A DNA stretch of 64,000 bases from Fulvivirga maritima (lineage in GTDB: Bacteria; Bacteroidota; Bacteroidia; Cytophagales; Cyclobacteriaceae), in NCBI RefSeq assembly GCF_021389955.1, contig NZ_CP089980.1:6071001-6135000 (forward strand), read 5' to 3'. Position numbers and translations under genes: made by a program. Positions within the stretch are counted from its first letter, which is position 1, and the number at the start of each line of letters is the position of its first letter. Positions 18,479 to 27,817 of this stretch are shown in pieces. The notes beneath the pieces are model-generated. The model was not told the DNA's origin and made no database searches. It saw nothing but the letters and a program-made list of their open reading frames with translations.

Positions 18479-19063
18479 ATGAATACTACCGAAGACCCTA
18501 AAGTTTATCAATCAAAAGTCTTTTCAAAGATTAAAGCAGCTGGCAAAAAGATCACCAATCGTGAGTTTATAAAATGTAAGTTTAAAGATTGTGATTTTAG
18601 CAAAGCCGATCTCAGTGACAATGACTATGAAAGCTGCGAATTTAATCAGTGTAACTTCACTATGACTATCATGGAGAGTGTGGGGCTTAGTAGTTGTACG
18701 TTTGTCAACTGTAAACTTATGGGTGTCGACTTCACTCGCTGTAACTCTTTTCGTTTTTCCTTCAACTTTCATGAATGCTTTTTAGACTATAGCATATTTG
18801 TAGGCACAAAAATGAAAAAGACCATTTTCTCTCACTGCTCATTAAAAGAAACCAATTTCTCTAACACCGATCTCACCCTGGCTTCCTTTGACAATTGTGA
18901 CTTAGAAGGCACCGTTTTTTCTCATACCATTTTAATTGGAGTCGACTTTAGAACCGCCAAAAACTTCAGTATTGATCCTAACTATAACAAGATGAAGAGA
19001 GCAAAATTCTCATCAGTTAACCTAGCAGGACTTTTAGATCAACATCAGTTGAATATAGAATAG
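18479..19063 (+). CDS. Pentapeptide-repeat protein
   Basis: The 194 residues form a right-handed quadrilateral beta-helix of A(D/N)LXX-type repeats. Examples are CKFKDCDFSKADLSDNDY, CEFNQCNFTM, CKLMGVDFTRC and CSLKETNFSNTDL, with Phe or Leu at the central position of most units. It is cytosolic, with no signal peptide. Family members include the gyrase-protecting Qnr/MfpA proteins, but most have unknown roles and the repeat alone does not decide. ATG 18479 is preferred to the TTG at 18458 because of the ribosome site and promoter spacing. Its own promoter and a perfect terminator make it monocistronic. Confidence 0.9.
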   Translation: MNTTEDPKVYQSKVFSKIKAAGKKITNREFIKCKFKDCDFSKADLSDNDYESCEFNQCNFTMTIMESVGLSSCTFVNCKLMGVDFTRCNSFRFSFNFHECFLDYSIFVGTKMKKTIFSHCSLKETNFSNTDLTLASFDNCDLEGTVFSHTILIGVDFRTAKNFSIDPNYNKMKRAKFSSVNLAGLLDQHQLNIE

Positions 19064-19066
19064 CAC

Positions 19067-19114
19067 AAAAACAGACAGGCTCAAAAGTAGTTACTTTTGA
19101 GCCTGTCTGTTTTT
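19067..19114. terminator. Bidirectional terminator, perfect 23-bp arms
   Basis: AAAAACAGACAGGCTCAAAAGTA and its exact complement flank a 2-base centre and end in T runs. It lies between the pentapeptide gene and the converging ABC permease gene. The CTCAAAAGTA core is shared with the terminator at 1182-1242. Confidence 0.85.
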
Positions 19115-19129
19115 ATTTATAATCCCTAA

Positions 19130-21535
19130 TTACTCATACTTCAAAGACCGAACAGGGTCCACCTTAGCGGCTTTTAAGGATTGATAGCTCACGGTAAGCC
19201 ATGATATCAATAAGGCAGATAGTCCGCCCAGGGCAAAGATCCAATAGCTGATCTCTACCTTGTTAGCAAAACCCTCTAACCAACTGTCCATTACATAATA
19301 AGCCGGATAGATAGCCAGGACAAAAGCAATTAGTACGAGCTTGGTAAATTCTGCTGACATCAGTGAAGTGATGCTCCACACACTTGCTCCTAAAACTTTT
19401 CGTATGCCTATCTCTTTGGTTCTTTGCTCTGCCATAAATGCTGCTAAACCAAATAAACCAAGGCAGGCTATAAATATTGCCAAAACAGTAAATACCGTAA
19501 ACACTTTACCTAGTCGCTGCTCTGATCGAAATAGCGCATCATAGTCTTCATCTAAAAATGAATATGAAAGCGGATCTCCGGTCATATACTTATCCCAAGC
19601 GTTGGTAATGTCGGCAACCATTCTACCAGGATCATCTCCCGCTATACGAACATACAGTACATTTCCTGTATTGGTAAAATGAAGCACTAATGGCCTCACA
19701 TTGAACTTCAAACTTTCATAATTATAATCTTTCACTACCCCAATAACAGCTCTACTCACTGCCGAATCTCCATTAAAATCAATGATTTTTTCACTCAATG
19801 GATCTTGCCATCCCATTTCTCTAACAGCCGCTTCATTAATTACCACTGCGTTAGAGTCTGACGGAAAATCTCTGCTAAAAAACCTTCCTTCCACTAGCTT
19901 CAAGTCCAGTGCTTTGAGATGGTCGTAATCAGCATAATAGGTAGACATCATATGATCAGCAGCATCTCCTTCTCCTCTGAAGATGGTGGTATTATTAACT
20001 CCCGGCACTGTATTATTAGAATAGCTAACGCCGGCTATATTGGTATTAGCTCTCAATTCATTTTTAAAGGCCACTTGATTTTTGTCCAGACGAGAGGCAT
20101 CATTTATTAAAAGAATATGATCTTTATCAAAACCCAAATTCTGATTTTGAACGTACTTGAGCTGCTGATAAACAATAGCTGTGCAGATGATAAGCACTAT
20201 TGAAATCCAGAACTGAAAAGTAACTAAAAAACTTCTGACTCCTCCACTCTTCATACCTGCTCTCAGCTTTCCTTTAAGCACTTCAGTAATTTTAAATGAA
20301 GTGAGATATAAAGCCGGATAACTACCTGCTAGTAAACCTACGAATATTATTACCGCAAATAAGATCCCCAACAAGTTGATATTTAATAACTGACTTGCCT
20401 GTAACTCCTTCCCTGATATTTCATTAAACAAAGGCATTAATGCATAAACCACACCCATAGCTAACACCGCACCTATTAAAGTATAAGCAACGGATTCCGT
20501 TAAAAACTGGCCGATCAAAGTGGTTCTTAGTGAGCCTAGCGTTTTACGAAGCCCCACTTCTTTAGCCCTACCTGCTGATTTGGCTGTAGTAAGATTCATG
20601 AAATTAATACAGGCAATTACCATAATAAATATGCCTATGACGGTCATAATCCAGATGTAGCTCATACTGCCCGGAGGTTCGGGTTCATCTCTTAAGCTGG
20701 ATTTCAGGTGAATATCATAAAGAGGAATACTCCAATACCGATAAATACCGCCTTCATTTCTAAATTCCGCCAGGCTTTTACCCATAAACTCCACAAAAGT
20801 AGGGCTCACATGTGTTTCAATCATGGCATCCATCTTGTGATCTACCTCCGCCGGGTTACCAGTTTTGTTAATCATATAATAAGTCCACAAGCTATTGCTA
20901 AGCCATTGATCTCTGTTCATCCAAGGGAAGGAGCTGGATGATAAAAGAGCATTAAACTTTAAATGAGAGTTACCTGGTACCTCCGCAAAAACACCAGTAA
21001 CCTTATAGCTAGACTTATCATTACCTATGGCCATAGTCTTATCAAGCGGATTTTCATCACCAAAGTATTTCTCTGCTAATAATTCAGAAATAACTATACT
21101 ATTCGGATCTTGCAACGCTTTATCAGGATTACCTTTAACCAGTTCATAGCTGAAAAAATTAAAGAAATTAGAATCAACAGCCATCACTTTATCTTCTTTA
21201 AATGCCTTCTCTTCATATCGGAATATCCACTCGCGCATATCATTGACACGTGTGGCTTGTTCTATTTCTGGTATCTCCTCTACTAATGCCTTATATAATG
21301 GGTAAGCAGTGCTGGTAGTATGTACCTCCTGCCCGGCTATCTTGCCATGCAAATTGACTCTATAAATTCTATCTCCTTTTTCATTGAACCGATCATAACT
21401 AAGTTCGTCCTGAATATACATTACAATGAAAAGCGTACCTGCAATACCTATGGTAAGCCCAAGAATATTGATGACCGAAAAGAGTTTGTGTTTAGTAATG
21501 TTGCGAAAAGCAACTTTGAGGTAATTAGTTAACAT
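19130..21535 (-). CDS. ABC transporter permease, MacB/FtsX type (second copy)
   Basis: A large inner-membrane permease (801 residues) of the MacB_PCD + FtsX type. It has one N-terminal TM (KLFSVINILGLTIGIAGTLF), a big periplasmic domain, then three TM with the typical RAKEVGLRKTLGS loop. The half repeats, with a second periplasmic domain and EQRTKEIGIRKVLGAS, and it ends VDPVRSLKYE. This duplicated architecture is common in Bacteroidota FtsX-like permeases. These systems export or mechanically transmit signals for peptides, lipids or antibiotics rather than import solutes. It follows the 21613-23988 permease by 77 bp and shares the operon with the ATPase and adaptor upstream. Confidence 0.92.
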   Translation of the reverse strand: MLTNYLKVAFRNITKHKLFSVINILGLTIGIAGTLFIVMYIQDELSYDRFNEKGDRIYRVNLHGKIAGQEVHTTSTAYPLYKALVEEIPEIEQATRVNDMREWIFRYEEKAFKEDKVMAVDSNFFNFFSYELVKGNPDKALQDPNSIVISELLAEKYFGDENPLDKTMAIGNDKSSYKVTGVFAEVPGNSHLKFNALLSSSSFPWMNRDQWLSNSLWTYYMINKTGNPAEVDHKMDAMIETHVSPTFVEFMGKSLAEFRNEGGIYRYWSIPLYDIHLKSSLRDEPEPPGSMSYIWIMTVIGIFIMVIACINFMNLTTAKSAGRAKEVGLRKTLGSLRTTLIGQFLTESVAYTLIGAVLAMGVVYALMPLFNEISGKELQASQLLNINLLGILFAVIIFVGLLAGSYPALYLTSFKITEVLKGKLRAGMKSGGVRSFLVTFQFWISIVLIICTAIVYQQLKYVQNQNLGFDKDHILLINDASRLDKNQVAFKNELRANTNIAGVSYSNNTVPGVNNTTIFRGEGDAADHMMSTYYADYDHLKALDLKLVEGRFFSRDFPSDSNAVVINEAAVREMGWQDPLSEKIIDFNGDSAVSRAVIGVVKDYNYESLKFNVRPLVLHFTNTGNVLYVRIAGDDPGRMVADITNAWDKYMTGDPLSYSFLDEDYDALFRSEQRLGKVFTVFTVLAIFIACLGLFGLAAFMAEQRTKEIGIRKVLGASVWSITSLMSAEFTKLVLIAFVLAIYPAYYVMDSWLEGFANKVEISYWIFALGGLSALLISWLTVSYQSLKAAKVDPVRSLKYE

Positions 21536-21612
21536 GTGTGTTGTTGTTTGAGTTTTTGACCTTTGACCTTTAGACTATATTCTTTTAATGATGTTACATC
21601 TATTATGAAAAA

Positions 21613-23988
21613 TTATTCATCACGCAGGGTGTCTACCGGATTCATAGCGGCAGCATTGTACACTTTAGAGCCTATTGTAATTAATGAAACCACTAGTATC
21701 AAAACTATGCCTACAATAAAGGTAATAGGACTAGTATGTTGATAAAAGCGCCAAATACTGGCCATTAATGAATCAATAAAATAATAGCTGGCCAGTGACC
21801 CTAACATGGCCGCTATAATCAATATGATATAAAACTGAAGGTTAAGCCTATAGGCAATATTAGATATGGAAGCTCCGAGCACCTTCCTCACTCCTATTTC
21901 CTTCATTCTCCTGATAATATTCAATGAAACCATGCTGAACAGACCACTGGCAGAAAGTAAAGTGGCTACCAGTCCCAGAAAAATAAACATCTTCAAAATA
22001 TTAGTATTTACTGAGCTGGCCTCCTTACTATCACTATCCATAAAAACAGCAGAATATAATCTATTAGGAAACAGCTCCTTCCATCTGGCAGCCATATATT
22101 CATTTACATCTTTGAGTTTAGATATTTTTGCTTTTACTATAATCCGACTGTATTCATCATCATTATTCAACCTGAAGATAGTGGGCTCAATATCCTGCCA
22201 AAGGCCGCCAGAATAGTAGTCCTTCATTACACCTACTACATAGAGAGGCACAGTATCTCTCCAGACCACTTTGGCTCCCAAAGGCTCATTAAGCCCTAAT
22301 TGACTAGCCAATTTTTCATTAATAATGATCGATTCATTTCTATCCGTCTCTGAGTCCTTATTAAAATTTCTTCCTTCTAACAAGGTCATGCCCATGATAT
22401 CCATGTAATCATAGTCCACCTCCAGTATATCTGTCTCCAACTCCTGAGATTCATACTTAATAGGATCATTAATCATAGCGGAAAGGATATGATGTTTAGT
22501 ACCGGCTACTGCTATAATATCATCATTACCTTCAAGTTCGTTTTTATATAGATCAAATTCCTTTTTACCATTAATGTAGCTATAGATTATTCCTTCCCTT
22601 TCAAATCCAAAATCAAACTTCTTTTGATAATCAGCATTTTGAATAAAAGCAACAGCTGCTATTAAGGCAATAAGAGAAATACTAAACTGTACGCAAAGCA
22701 GCACTTTAGTAAGCCAATTAACACCTCCAAATTTAAAGGTTCCTTTCAGTATGTTGGTAGCTTCAAATTTGCTGATATAAAATGCAGGATAACTCCCTGC
22801 CACTAGCCCTGTGAATATCAACAGCCCTAGCATAAACAGCAGAAAATTGGCATTAGAAAGGTAGTTAAGATCAAGATCTACAAAATCCCACATTTGATTA
22901 TAAGCAGGCACCATAATCTCCGCCATAAGAAGAGCCACTATAGCTGACAATAAACAAAGCGTAATATTCTCTAAAAGAAACTGAAAAATCACCTGGCTTT
23001 TTCGGCTGCCCATTACTTTTCTAATGCCTATTTCTTTTAAACGCCTACTTGAAATGGCTATGGAAGTATTGGTGAAATTACAAATGGCGATCAGCAATAT
23101 TAAAATTGACATGACCACCGGAGCAATTACCGCAGGAGTAGGCAGACTGTTTCTGAACCAATGGTTATGAACATCCTCTCTTTGCTTTCTCACCGCCATA
23201 CCTTCGAAAGGTTCCAGATAAAAAGAAGCTACTTGAAAATCTTCTCTGGCTTTATTTTGAATGGGAACGTACTTTTGCAATTCATTCTCTATGGCAGGTA
23301 TGTTTTTCTCATCAGGTACGTGAAGAAACAATACATTCCACCTTTTCCAATTATCAATTTCCTCATCCTGAAAGCTGTCATAATAATTATCCATTAGAGT
23401 TACAGCATCGAACTGAAAGCTTGAATTATCAGGCATTTTTTCAAATACGCCGGCTATAATATACTCGTGAGTGCCACTATCGAGCATATGAGTGATTTGC
23501 TGGCCAATTGCCTCCTTATCTCCAAAGTATTTCTCAGCCACCTCATTACTGATAAATATCTTAGACTTATCATTAAAATCACGCTCTACACCACTTACTA
23601 AGGGAAAAGTGAAAGTTTCAAAAAAGCCTTTGTCTGCAAAGAGTATATCTGTAGCAAAAAGATCATCCTCCAGTTTAATGTTTGAATATACAGGCACGCA
23701 AGTCACCACTTCCTCTACGCCGGTAAGTTTATCCTTCACCGTGTTGCCCAGCGGCTGAGGCGCTATTCCATTTCTAGTAACATTCCCCTGAAAATCTCTA
23801 AGAAAGTCTACCCTATATATTTCATCGGCATTAACATGCTGCTTATCAAAATCTACATTAAAGCTATAATTAAGGTAGGCTACAATACAACATGCCATGG
23901 ATATGCCCATTCCTAAAACATTGATAAGGACAAATACTTTACTCTTCCAAAGACTGCGAAAGGTGATTTTAAGGTAATTTTTGAACAT
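21613..23988 (-). CDS. ABC transporter permease, MacB/FtsX type (first copy)
   Basis: Same architecture as its neighbour, about 791 residues from ATG 23988: MFKNYLKITFRSLWKSKVF opening, periplasmic domain, RRLKEIGIRKVMGS loop, second half with RRMKEIGVRKVLGAS, end MNPVDTLRDE. A longer in-frame start at 24051 adds 21 residues that do not align with the standard opening of this family, so 23988 is chosen. The two permeases are clearly paralogous but diverged and could form a heterodimer with the single ATPase. The gap to the ATPase gene (145 bp) contains a hairpin with a T-rich tail. Confidence 0.9.
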   Translation of the reverse strand: MFKNYLKITFRSLWKSKVFVLINVLGMGISMACCIVAYLNYSFNVDFDKQHVNADEIYRVDFLRDFQGNVTRNGIAPQPLGNTVKDKLTGVEEVVTCVPVYSNIKLEDDLFATDILFADKGFFETFTFPLVSGVERDFNDKSKIFISNEVAEKYFGDKEAIGQQITHMLDSGTHEYIIAGVFEKMPDNSSFQFDAVTLMDNYYDSFQDEEIDNWKRWNVLFLHVPDEKNIPAIENELQKYVPIQNKAREDFQVASFYLEPFEGMAVRKQREDVHNHWFRNSLPTPAVIAPVVMSILILLIAICNFTNTSIAISSRRLKEIGIRKVMGSRKSQVIFQFLLENITLCLLSAIVALLMAEIMVPAYNQMWDFVDLDLNYLSNANFLLFMLGLLIFTGLVAGSYPAFYISKFEATNILKGTFKFGGVNWLTKVLLCVQFSISLIALIAAVAFIQNADYQKKFDFGFEREGIIYSYINGKKEFDLYKNELEGNDDIIAVAGTKHHILSAMINDPIKYESQELETDILEVDYDYMDIMGMTLLEGRNFNKDSETDRNESIIINEKLASQLGLNEPLGAKVVWRDTVPLYVVGVMKDYYSGGLWQDIEPTIFRLNNDDEYSRIIVKAKISKLKDVNEYMAARWKELFPNRLYSAVFMDSDSKEASSVNTNILKMFIFLGLVATLLSASGLFSMVSLNIIRRMKEIGVRKVLGASISNIAYRLNLQFYIILIIAAMLGSLASYYFIDSLMASIWRFYQHTSPITFIVGIVLILVVSLITIGSKVYNAAAMNPVDTLRDE

Positions 23989-24107
23989 GTCGGTGAGATT
24001 TAGGAGTGGAGTTATAAACCAAAGACTAATGAGTGAGAGCAAAGGTTGCATGAAGAAATAATTTTCCCTGCTCAGTACCTTGTATTACCAAGTATCGAAA
24101 TGAAATA

Positions 24108-24127
24108 AAACCGGCCTAAACCGGTTT
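24108..24127 (-). terminator. Intra-operon hairpin (attenuator or weak terminator)
   Basis: On the minus strand AAACCGG-TTTAGG-CCGGTTT is followed by TATTTC, just after the ATPase stop and before the first permease. The stem is only 7 bp, so it may reduce rather than stop transcription. Confidence 0.45.
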
Positions 24128-24133
24128 CTTCAT

Positions 24134-24829
24134 TTATATATGAAATTGTTCTTTAATATTCTCAGTTACCACTTTACCATCAAACAAGTTAATGATACGG
24201 TGAGCATAATTAGCATCATATGGAGAGTGAGTAACCATAATGATAGTGGTACCTTCCTCATTCAGCTCAGCTAATAATTTCATCACTTCTTCACCATTGG
24301 CAGAGTCTAAGTTACCCGTAGGCTCATCCGCTAAAATTACGCTTGGCTTAGCTACAATGGCTCTTGCAATAGCCACACGCTGCTGCTGACCACCAGAAAG
24401 CTGCTGCGGGAAGTGGTTACGTCTATGCATGATGTTCATTCTCTCCAGCACTTCTTCTACACGCTGCTTACGCTCTGCTGAAGGTACTTTTAAATACAAA
24501 AGTGGTAGCTCTACATTTTCAAATACAGTAAGTTCATCAATCAGGTTAAAGCTCTGAAAAACAAAGCCAATAGATCCTTTTCTAAGCTGTGCTCTTTGTC
24601 TTTCAGAATAATTAGCCACTTCATGCTCTCCAAAGTGATATTCACCATCACTCGGGTTATCTAACAGTCCTAAAATATTCAGAAGTGTGGATTTACCACA
24701 GCCTGATGGCCCCATAATAGCTACAAACTCCCCCTCTTTAATTTCAATGTTAATGCTATTGAGCGCAGTGGTTTCTACCTCATCAGTAGTGTAGACCTTT
24801 TGTAAGTTTTTGATTTGTATCATTGACAT
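24134..24829 (-). CDS. ABC transporter ATP-binding protein, MacB/LolD type
   Basis: The nucleotide-binding subunit of the FtsX/MacB-type transporter, 231 residues, cytosolic face. Motifs: Walker A GPSGCGKST, the Q-loop FQSFNLIDELTV, signature LSGGQQQRVAIARA, Walker B VILADEPTGNLD and switch histidine in VTHSPYD. Length and the NLIDEL-type Q-loop are standard for the MacB/LolD group. It starts 43 bp downstream of the adaptor gene, clearly in the same operon. Start at 24829 or two codons later (MSM). It would energise both permeases. Confidence 0.95.
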   Translation of the reverse strand: MSMIQIKNLQKVYTTDEVETTALNSINIEIKEGEFVAIMGPSGCGKSTLLNILGLLDNPSDGEYHFGEHEVANYSERQRAQLRKGSIGFVFQSFNLIDELTVFENVELPLLYLKVPSAERKQRVEEVLERMNIMHRRNHFPQQLSGGQQQRVAIARAIVAKPSVILADEPTGNLDSANGEEVMKLLAELNEEGTTIIMVTHSPYDANYAHRIINLFDGKVVTENIKEQFHI

Positions 24830-24872
24830 AGGTTTAAATTTTTTAAGTTTTGAGTTTTTGACCTTTATATTT

Positions 24873-26123
24873 TTATTTTAGAACTAATACTTCGTTATCA
24901 CCAAAGTTATCATAGCTGGAGGTAATCACTTTTTCTCCTGGCTGCAAACCTTCTAGTACTTCAAAGTTTTCAGGATTCTTCCTGCCTAGTCTTATTTTTC
25001 TTTTCTCTGCCGAAGAACCATCTTCACTCACTACATACACCCAATTACCACCAGTATCTTTATAGAAACCTCCTACTGATAGCAGCAGCTCTTCTGATGA
25101 TTGCCCCAACTCTATTCTTAATCGTAATGATTGCCCTCTTCTGATACCTTCAGGAGCATCATTTACAAACTCCATATCTACCTCAAATCTTCCATTAGTA
25201 ATGGTAGGGTAAATGTAGGTAATGACCAGCTTATACTCCTTATTGGCAAAGGTGGTAGTGGCATTTAAACCAGTAGATATTCTAGGTAAGTAAAGCTCAT
25301 CAATAGGAACTCTTACTTTGTAACTACCTATTTTATCTACCTGCCCTAATCTCTGTCCCTGGCTTACTGCCTGTCCTTCAAATAATGGTGGAGTAGAAAG
25401 CTGGCCATCTATAGGTGACTTAATGGTTAAATTGTCTAAGATCTGACCTACACCTTCAAGGCTTTGCGTCATTCTTCTCTCTGATCGGTTTAGCTGAGTA
25501 AGCTGTCTCACTCTAGAAAGAGAGTCATTTTTATAGCTTGTATAGGTGATTTTTCTTCTTTTTAAGTTGTATTCGTAATCTGCCTCAGTTTGCTCAAACT
25601 CTTGCTTGCTGATTAGTTTCTTCTCATAAAGCATTTTTTGTCTTTCATACTGTGGCTTCAGCTTAGCCAGCTCATTATCTATCTGAGCCAGGGTCTGCTG
25701 TTGTTGTAAGTCATTCTGTTCTAAAGAAAGTCTGGTTTGGCGTACTCTGTTAATACTTTCGTTAAGTCCCGCTTCTTGAGACAACACGCTCAGCTCTCTG
25801 TTAAGGTTAGAAAGCTCCACTATCACATCTCCTTTTTGCAGCATGGCTCCACTTTCCTTATACACCTTCTTTATATTTCCTCCTTCTATAGCATCTAAGT
25901 AAAAAGTAACACTTGGCTCTACTGTACCTGTTTGAGGTATCCTCTCCTGAAAGATTCCTCTTCTCACAGAAGAAATGGTTATTTTTTCTTTATCAACATT
26001 AAGCTTTGATCTTCTATCAGCAAATACTAAGAGATATATTATAAAGCCTAGCACCAAGGCTCCTCCTCCTATGGTGGCTATCTTTTTAAAGGTCCACGTT
26101 TTTTTCTTTATTTTTCGGTCCAT
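24873..26123 (-). CDS. Periplasmic adaptor protein, HlyD/MacA type
   Basis: A membrane-fusion protein linking an inner-membrane ABC transporter to the outer membrane, 416 residues from ATG 26123. There is one N-terminal TM (IGGGALVLGFIIYLLVF), a first half-lipoyl segment with GNIKKVYKESGAMLQKGDVI, a long coiled-coil hairpin (QQQQTLAQIDNELAKLKPQY, KKLISKQEFEQTEADYEYNL), a second half-lipoyl with TIKSPIDGQL, and a membrane-proximal domain ending in LEGLQPGEKVITSSYDNFG. Upstream in-frame codons to 26210 lack adaptor features and the TM starts properly from 26123, so that start is used. First gene of the operon and the target of the candidate sigma-54 promoter. Confidence 0.93.
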   Translation of the reverse strand: MDRKIKKKTWTFKKIATIGGGALVLGFIIYLLVFADRRSKLNVDKEKITISSVRRGIFQERIPQTGTVEPSVTFYLDAIEGGNIKKVYKESGAMLQKGDVIVELSNLNRELSVLSQEAGLNESINRVRQTRLSLEQNDLQQQQTLAQIDNELAKLKPQYERQKMLYEKKLISKQEFEQTEADYEYNLKRRKITYTSYKNDSLSRVRQLTQLNRSERRMTQSLEGVGQILDNLTIKSPIDGQLSTPPLFEGQAVSQGQRLGQVDKIGSYKVRVPIDELYLPRISTGLNATTTFANKEYKLVITYIYPTITNGRFEVDMEFVNDAPEGIRRGQSLRLRIELGQSSEELLLSVGGFYKDTGGNWVYVVSEDGSSAEKRKIRLGRKNPENFEVLEGLQPGEKVITSSYDNFGDNEVLVLK

Positions 26124-26157
26124 GCAGACTAAGTGTTTTAAGGTTTGATTTCTCTTT

Positions 26158-26174
26158 TGCCAACAAGTGTGCCA
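26158..26174 (-). promoter_or_regulatory. Candidate sigma-54 promoter of the ABC export operon
   Basis: The minus strand reads TGGCAC-ACTTG-TTGGCA. The sigma-54 consensus is TGGCAC-N5-TTGCA, so the -24 half is perfect and the -12 half has one mismatch (TTGG for TTGC) at the right spacing. Transcription would start near 26148, about 25 bases before the adaptor ATG. An NtrC-family activator gene lies divergently next to it. Confidence 0.5.
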
Positions 26175-26239
26175 AATGGCCTGAAGCCTCAGATACGACC
26201 TTTTTCGCAAAAAACACCAGTCCGATTACGTTCATGAAT

Positions 26240-26253
26240 GGACGTGATCGTCC
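26240..26253. promoter_or_regulatory. Candidate activator-binding palindrome (UAS)
   Basis: GGACGTGATCGTCC, a palindrome with 5-bp arms and a 4-base centre. It lies about 90-105 bp upstream of the predicted start from the sigma-54-like promoter, the usual place for an NtrC-type enhancer site. Inference only. Confidence 0.35.
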
Positions 26254-26422
26254 GCCACCGAACAATAAAACGAACAATTATTTGTCCGGTTTTCATTTAT
26301 TGAGTAACATAAAGCTTTATTCTTAGTCATATGAGCGCAAATACATGATTTTCATCGATGAGCATACCATTTAGGTATCACCTTTGCCTTCTAAGCATAA
26401 AATCGAACACAAACATTCTAAC

Positions 26423-27817
26423 ATGGGCGATAAGACAAATAAGACAGGACGTATACTAATAGTAGATGATAACGAAGACCTTTTAAAGGCAGCCAAAATA
26501 TTTTTGAAGCGTCATTTTGAGCAGGTAGATTTAGAAAAGAACCCACAAGCCATCCCTTCGCTAATTACTAATGAAGACTATGATGTCATATTGCTCGACA
26601 TGAACTTTACTAAAGATGTAAGTAGTGGTAAGGAAGGCTATTATTGGTTAGAAAAAATTCTGGAAATAGACCCTTCTGCTGTAGTGGTATTGATAACTGC
26701 TTATGGAGATGTACAAATGGCCGTAAAAGCAATAAAAGCAGGAGCCACAGATTTTGTACTGAAACCATGGGAAAACGAAAAACTACTAGCCACGCTTTAC
26801 TCTGCCATGAAGCTCAGACAAACCAGACAGGAGGTAGAAGATTTAAAGATCAAGCAAAAAGAGATTAACCTGCAGATTAACTCCAGGTATGAAGATATAA
26901 TAGGCAAAAGCTCCGCCATAAGAAAAGTGTTTGAAACCATTGATCGTGTGGCTGGCACTGATGCCAATGTGCTGATACTCGGTGAAAACGGAACCGGAAA
27001 AGAGCTAATAGCCCGAGCGCTTCACAATAATTCTAACAGAAAAGATGAAGTATTTATCAATGTAGACTTAGGTTCAGTAAGCGAGACTTTGTTTGAAAGT
27101 GAGCTGTTCGGTCATAAAAAAGGAGCATTTACTGATGCCAAAGAAGACCGGGCCGGGCGTTTTGAAATCGCCAATAAAGGCACACTTTTTCTGGATGAGA
27201 TCGGAAACTTATCTCTCCCCCTACAAGCTAAAATACTTACCGCCATACAGAGCCGAAAGGTAAGTCGTGTAGGCGCTAATAAAGAGACTAACATAGACAT
27301 CAGGCTGGTTTGTGCTACTAACATGCCGCTGTATGATATGGTGAAAGACAATAAATTCAGACAAGATCTTTTGTACAGAATCAATACCATAGAAATAGAG
27401 CTGCCCGCCTTACGAGAGCGAATTGAAGACATTCCGCTACTGGCCAATCATTTCTTAAAGCAATATGCGGAGAAATATGAAAAACCTGCACTTAAGATCA
27501 GCGATGCCGCTGTCAGCAGAATGCAAAAGCACCACTGGCCTGGCAATATCAGGGAGTTGCAACATGCTATAGAGAGAGCCGTAATTATGAGTGGTTCTCA
27601 AGTATTACAACCCGAAGATTTTAATTTTAATGCTCAGCCACAAAACACCATGGAGGGCGAAAATGTAACTTTGGATCAGTTTAAACTGGAAGATGTAGAA
27701 AAAATCCTAATCAGAAAGGTGCTAAAGAAATACAATGGAAACATTACCCAGGCAGCTTCAGAATTAGGCTTAACCAGATCCTCACTCTATAGAAGGTTAG
27801 AAAAATATGGTTTATAA
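26423..27817 (+). CDS. NtrC-family sigma-54-dependent response regulator
   Basis: A two-component transcription activator, about 464 residues from ATG 26423 (an in-frame TTG at 26384 is less likely). Receiver domain 1-130 with phosphoacceptor Asp59 in LLDMNF. AAA+ domain about 155-390 with Walker A GENGTGKE, Walker B TLFLDEIGN and arginine-finger region. C-terminal Fis-type helix-turn-helix about 425-462 (NITQAASELGLTRSSLYRRL). The sigma-54-contacting loop reads GAFTDA rather than GAFTGA, keeping the key F-T. It overlaps the kinase gene by 11 bp and is divergent from the ABC operon, which it probably controls. Confidence 0.93.
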   Translation: MGDKTNKTGRILIVDDNEDLLKAAKIFLKRHFEQVDLEKNPQAIPSLITNEDYDVILLDMNFTKDVSSGKEGYYWLEKILEIDPSAVVVLITAYGDVQMAVKAIKAGATDFVLKPWENEKLLATLYSAMKLRQTRQEVEDLKIKQKEINLQINSRYEDIIGKSSAIRKVFETIDRVAGTDANVLILGENGTGKELIARALHNNSNRKDEVFINVDLGSVSETLFESELFGHKKGAFTDAKEDRAGRFEIANKGTLFLDEIGNLSLPLQAKILTAIQSRKVSRVGANKETNIDIRLVCATNMPLYDMVKDNKFRQDLLYRINTIEIELPALRERIEDIPLLANHFLKQYAEKYEKPALKISDAAVSRMQKHHWPGNIRELQHAIERAVIMSGSQVLQPEDFNFNAQPQNTMEGENVTLDQFKLEDVEKILIRKVLKKYNGNITQAASELGLTRSSLYRRLEKYGL

